From Coralliovum pocilloporae (GTDB taxonomy: Bacteria > Pseudomonadota > Alphaproteobacteria > Rhizobiales > Cohaesibacteraceae): 64,000 bases of DNA. The translations under genes were made by a program, and so were the position numbers. The notes below the pieces were generated by a model, which made no database searches, had not been told where the DNA came from, and saw only the letters and a program-made list of their open reading frames with translations. Positions 61,591 to 64,000 of the stretch are shown here, in pieces; positions within the stretch are counted from its first letter, which is position 1, and every line of letters begins with the position of its first letter. The stretch lies in contig NZ_CP132542.1 of assembly GCF_030845175.1 (NCBI RefSeq), forward strand, positions 744,001 to 808,000, in the 5' to 3' direction.

Positions 61591-62178
61591 TTGGGACGAC
61601 CGCAGGAATTCGACAAACGCGAAGTACTCGAAAAGGCCATGGCGCTTTTTTGGGAGCGTGGATATACGGCAACGTCTATCCAGGATCTGACTACCCATAC
61701 AGGCCTGTCTAAAGCCAGCCTCTACAATGCATTCGAGAGCAAAGACGGCTTTTTTAGAGCTGTTATCGAACACTATATTGAGACTAGACAAAAACGCCGC
61801 CTTGAACGACTGAAAGAAGCGTCTCCGGGCTATGATGCCATCGACACATTTTTTCACGAGCTCGTCCAGGCAAAGACCGAGCGCGACCGGCGCCTGGGGT
61901 GCCTGCTGACGAACACAGCGGTCGAACTTGGACCTCATGTCAGCTACGTGGAAGATCGTCTGTCCCGAGCTTTCAATAATGTGGAAGATGTGTTCCGTCA
62001 GGCCCTGCAGAAGGGCATAGAGGATGGCAGCATCTCGGATGAGGCGGATATCGAAACACTGGCAGGAGCCCTGTCCACAGCAATACAGGGTATCCGCGTG
62101 CTGGCTCGCTGTGGCACTGATGAAGCGAGCCTGCAAAAGACAGCAGAAACCTATCTGACACTCATCCCGCGGCCTTAG
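61591..62178 (+). CDS. TetR family transcriptional regulator
   Basis: 195 residues from TTG 61591, preceded by GAGGGGAC. N-terminal HTH: DKREVLEKAMALFWERGYTATSIQDLTTHTGLSKASLYNAFESKDGFFRAVIEHY. The C-terminal ligand domain resembles the AcrR/NemR-like group with a Cys (RRLGCLLTNTAVELGPH), often found in regulators of oxidative or electrophile stress. The next gene is a peroxiredoxin-like protein 120 bases away on the same strand, a likely target. Confidence 0.9.
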   Translation: MGRPQEFDKREVLEKAMALFWERGYTATSIQDLTTHTGLSKASLYNAFESKDGFFRAVIEHYIETRQKRRLERLKEASPGYDAIDTFFHELVQAKTERDRRLGCLLTNTAVELGPHVSYVEDRLSRAFNNVEDVFRQALQKGIEDGSISDEADIETLAGALSTAIQGIRVLARCGTDEASLQKTAETYLTLIPRP

Positions 62179-62202
62179 AATCCAATGTCTGCTCAATCAC
62201 AA

Positions 62203-62234
62203 TAGGGTCAAATCGAGCCTATTCGCTAACTCGC
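62203..62234 (+). repeat. Degenerate copy 4 of the dispersed repeat
   Basis: TAGGGTCAAA is shared exactly with copies 1 and 2; the continuation ATTCGCTAAC only loosely recalls ATTGCTCAC. Weakest copy. Confidence 0.3.
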
Positions 62235-62251
62235 TACTTGAATTTTGAAAC

Positions 62252-62259
62252 GAACGTTC
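62252..62259. promoter_or_regulatory. Possible TetR operator
   Basis: The palindrome GAACGTTC lies 40 bases before the peroxiredoxin-like gene in an AT-rich promoter region downstream of the TetR gene. Confidence 0.35.
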
Positions 62260-62298
62260 TAAATCTCTTTTCATACAGACGGAGAACAGGAGCTCAGC

Positions 62299-62850
62299 AT
62301 GTCCGATATCACCCCTCTTATCCCACGCCAGCAAGTCCCAGGTCTCAACGTGTCGCTAGCCAGTGGCGGAACCTGGTCCTTGGCAGACCAGACACCGGAA
62401 AACTTCACCATGGTGGTTTTCTATCGCGGGCTGCACTGCCCGATCTGCAAGAACCAGCTTCTTGATCTGCAGAAGAAATTGCCGGAGTTTGCCAAACGGG
62501 GCGTCCAGGTTGTCGCAATCTCTTCCGATGGTGCCGAACGCGCCGAACAGACCAAATCCGAATGGGGCCTGAACGAACTGGACCTCGGCTATGGTATCGA
62601 CATGGCCACAGCCCGGCAGTGGGGCCTGTATGTATCAAATGGTATTGGCACAACGTCAATCGGGGTAGAAGAGCCCGGCATATTCAGCGAGCCAGGTCTG
62701 TTCCTTGTCAGACCAGACGGCACTCTCTACTTCGCATCCGTCCAGACCATGCCATTTGCCCGGCCGCACTTCGCCGAAATTCTGGGCGCTCTCGACTTTG
62801 TCCTGGCAAAGGGATACCCGGCCCGCGGTGAGGTCGAAACGGCAGCATAG
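62299..62850 (+). CDS. AhpC/TSA-type peroxiredoxin-like protein
   Basis: 183 residues with a thioredoxin fold: TMVVFYRGLHCPICKNQLLDLQKKLPEF, containing Cys47 and Cys50 as a CPxC pair, then VVAISSDGAERAEQTKSEWG and SEPGLFLVRPDGTLYFASVQ. The family (peroxiredoxin-like YRGxxCPIC) is thought to reduce peroxides or act as a thiol reductant. Likely controlled by the TetR regulator before it. The start ATG has GGAGCTC upstream. Confidence 0.85.
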   Translation: MSDITPLIPRQQVPGLNVSLASGGTWSLADQTPENFTMVVFYRGLHCPICKNQLLDLQKKLPEFAKRGVQVVAISSDGAERAEQTKSEWGLNELDLGYGIDMATARQWGLYVSNGIGTTSIGVEEPGIFSEPGLFLVRPDGTLYFASVQTMPFARPHFAEILGALDFVLAKGYPARGEVETAA

Positions 62851-62990
62851 AGTGGATGTGTTCTACCGCGTGCTTCTGAAAAATTGATAGACTTTTCAGA
62901 TAAAAGCTCGCGCAGAAACAAACTCTTAAAGCAACGCCGCCGATTCAGGTTAACGGTCTTGTGCTTTAAGACAGCCGCTTATCAATGAAA

Positions 62991-63022
62991 AAAGGCGGCA
63001 GGCCCAAAAGCCTGCCGCCTTT
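62991..63022 (-). terminator. Terminator of the gene at 63054
   Basis: AAAGGCGGCAGGC (62991-63003) and GCCTGCCGCCTTT (63010-63022) form a perfect 13-base stem. The T-run on the minus strand is long (six), so it ends the minus-strand gene; it may also serve the peroxiredoxin transcript. Confidence 0.92.
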
Positions 63023-63053
63023 ATTGTAAGAAAAAGCTGTTGAAAGAATTGTC

Positions 63054-64000
63054 TCAACCACCCCAGGCGCGCAGCGCATCATCAAAGACACGCTTGCCGC
63101 TGCTACCCTTTTCCAAAGTCAGAATAGCACGGCGCTTGTTGGTATAGAGCAGAGGGATATCAATCCAGTTCTGCGTCCGGAGCAGATCTTCATTGACCTG
63201 CTGATCACCCGGGATAGACGACAGGGCCAGCCAGAAGAAATTCTCGGAAACCTTGGCAGATGCCGCACTGAGCGCACGGCCGCGCGCCTGCTCAGCGGTT
63301 TTCATGATCATACCCGGAACCTTCTCAATCGCTCCACCGGGGAAATCCGCCGGGCTTGAGAAAGTCAATTCAACCATATGGCTGGCAGGCAAAGCCTGAT
63401 CATCATTCTTGCGAATAACCAGCTCAAGCGTCAGTCCCCGGTCAGGGACTGAAACACGGGCCAGAATGGATGGTACACCACCGGCAATCCCAGGAACCAG
63501 TTCCCAGGCAACAGATGCACTCAAGGCCTGCGCTGTCTGGCCGGACTGGTTACCTTCTTCATAAAGGATGGCCCGATCACTGATCAGAGGTGCGTTGGCG
63601 TCAGGCGTGCCAGCGGGATCAGTCGTAGCCCCGGAACCAGTTTGCCCAACATCATTGCCTTGTGACGAGGCCTCAGGCTGGCTTACACCTGTGTCAGGAT
63701 CCGTGGACTGGTCCCGACTGTCATCAGATTTTGCAATTGTCGTTGTCGTACCGGATGACTGTGTCTGCGCACTGTCTGGTGCCGCATCATCATCTTCAGG
63801 CACCCGCTCCTCATCAACATTGCGGACATTCTTCGGTGGATCACGCTCTTCAGCCTGTTCAGGAACAGTCTCGGGTGGTGTGTCAGTCTCATTGCTGGCA
63901 ACAACAGGTGTGCTGGTCGTCTCCGCTCCAAACAAAGCTTCAACAATCGCATCCTTCTGAGTGAAGGCTGCAACAGCACCGACAATGATCAGGCCAAGAA
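63054..64000 (-). CDS. Membrane-anchored acidic protein, unknown (5' end outside window)
   Basis: The frame remains open to the window edge, so the N terminus is missing; about 315 residues are visible. At the edge a hydrophobic helix (LGLIIVGAVAAFTQKDAIVE) precedes about 115 residues of Pro/Thr/Asp/Ser-rich disordered linker (DTPPETVPEQAEERDPPKNV onward), then a compact C-terminal domain (ILYEEGNQSGQTAQALSASVAWEL, ARVSVPDRGLTLELVIRKND, SHMVELTFSSPADFPGGAIE, FFWLALS, WIDIPLLYTNKRRAILTLEK). The layout fits a single-pass protein whose C-terminal domain is reached by a long flexible tether. I do not recognise a named function. Confidence 0.8.
   Translation of the reverse strand, partial: LGLIIVGAVAAFTQKDAIVEALFGAETTSTPVVASNETDTPPETVPEQAEERDPPKNVRNVDEERVPEDDDAAPDSAQTQSSGTTTTIAKSDDSRDQSTDPDTGVSQPEASSQGNDVGQTGSGATTDPAGTPDANAPLISDRAILYEEGNQSGQTAQALSASVAWELVPGIAGGVPSILARVSVPDRGLTLELVIRKNDDQALPASHMVELTFSSPADFPGGAIEKVPGMIMKTAEQARGRALSAASAKVSENFFWLALSSIPGDQQVNEDLLRTQNWIDIPLLYTNKRRAILTLEKGSSGKRVFDDALRAWGG

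Noticed and set aside
1-64000. CRISPR arrays, transposases or prophage
   Set aside because: No regularly spaced repeats, no transposase or integrase motifs and no phage structural genes were seen.

Overview
The window comes from an alphaproteobacterium, most likely a marine member of the Hyphomicrobiales (Rhizobiales) or a close relative. Three things suggest this. The CtrA cell-cycle circuit is present (ctrA, chpT, sciP, flbD), and ctrA, chpT and the DUF1134/EipA gene lie near each other, as I recall for Brucella. There is an Xsc (taurine/sulfonate) gene and an MttB-family gene. A Rhizobiales-style palindromic intergenic element sits at 45939-45988. No phage, plasmid, transposase or CRISPR signature was seen.

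Layout. 1-11.3 kb is accessory metabolism: a GlxA-type regulator with an MttB-family methyltransferase, cysQ, a lone receiver protein, an Lrp regulator beside a small DUF6356 protein, a CitE-like lyase/flavodoxin/quinone-reductase group, and an operon of a homogentisate-dioxygenase-like protein, an FAH hydrolase, a metal-site-less MBL-fold protein and an RluA-type synthase. 11.5-19.7 kb holds xsc, the prkA-yeaH-spoVR stress operon, a GntR/FCD regulator and tRNA-Met. 20-36 kb is mnmA followed by a flagellar/cell-cycle block: fliK-flgD, sciP, fliF-G-H-N-flbD-flhA, a secreted pentapeptide-repeat protein, a PqiA-like protein, fliJ-fliI and ctrA. 36.4-44.5 kb is a chemotaxis operon (cheA-W-Y-B-R, minus strand), then chpT, a YHS protein and eipA. 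44.6-58.8 kb holds a coiled-coil membrane protein, a proline-racemase-family enzyme, a Wza-like export lipoprotein, an alpha-oxoamine synthase abutting a 2508-residue type I polyketide synthase, and an AraC regulator. 59-64 kb has tRNA-Glu, an RluD-type synthase, rpoH, a TetR/peroxiredoxin pair and a partial unknown gene.

How the parts work together. CtrA (phosphorylated through ChpT and opposed by SciP) would drive fliF and eipA. FlbD with sigma-54 would drive late genes such as fliK, which has a clean sigma-54 promoter and an upstream palindrome. The PKS and alpha-oxoamine synthase are translationally coupled (TAG directly followed by ATG). They predict an enzyme-bound long acyl chain condensed with an amino acid to give a sphingoid-like amino-ketone lipid. 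The closest known parallels are the rhizobial rkpA/rkpG capsule genes and, formally, the fungal fumonisin FUM1/FUM8 pair. This module and the dead-metal-site MBL protein are the most interesting items here.
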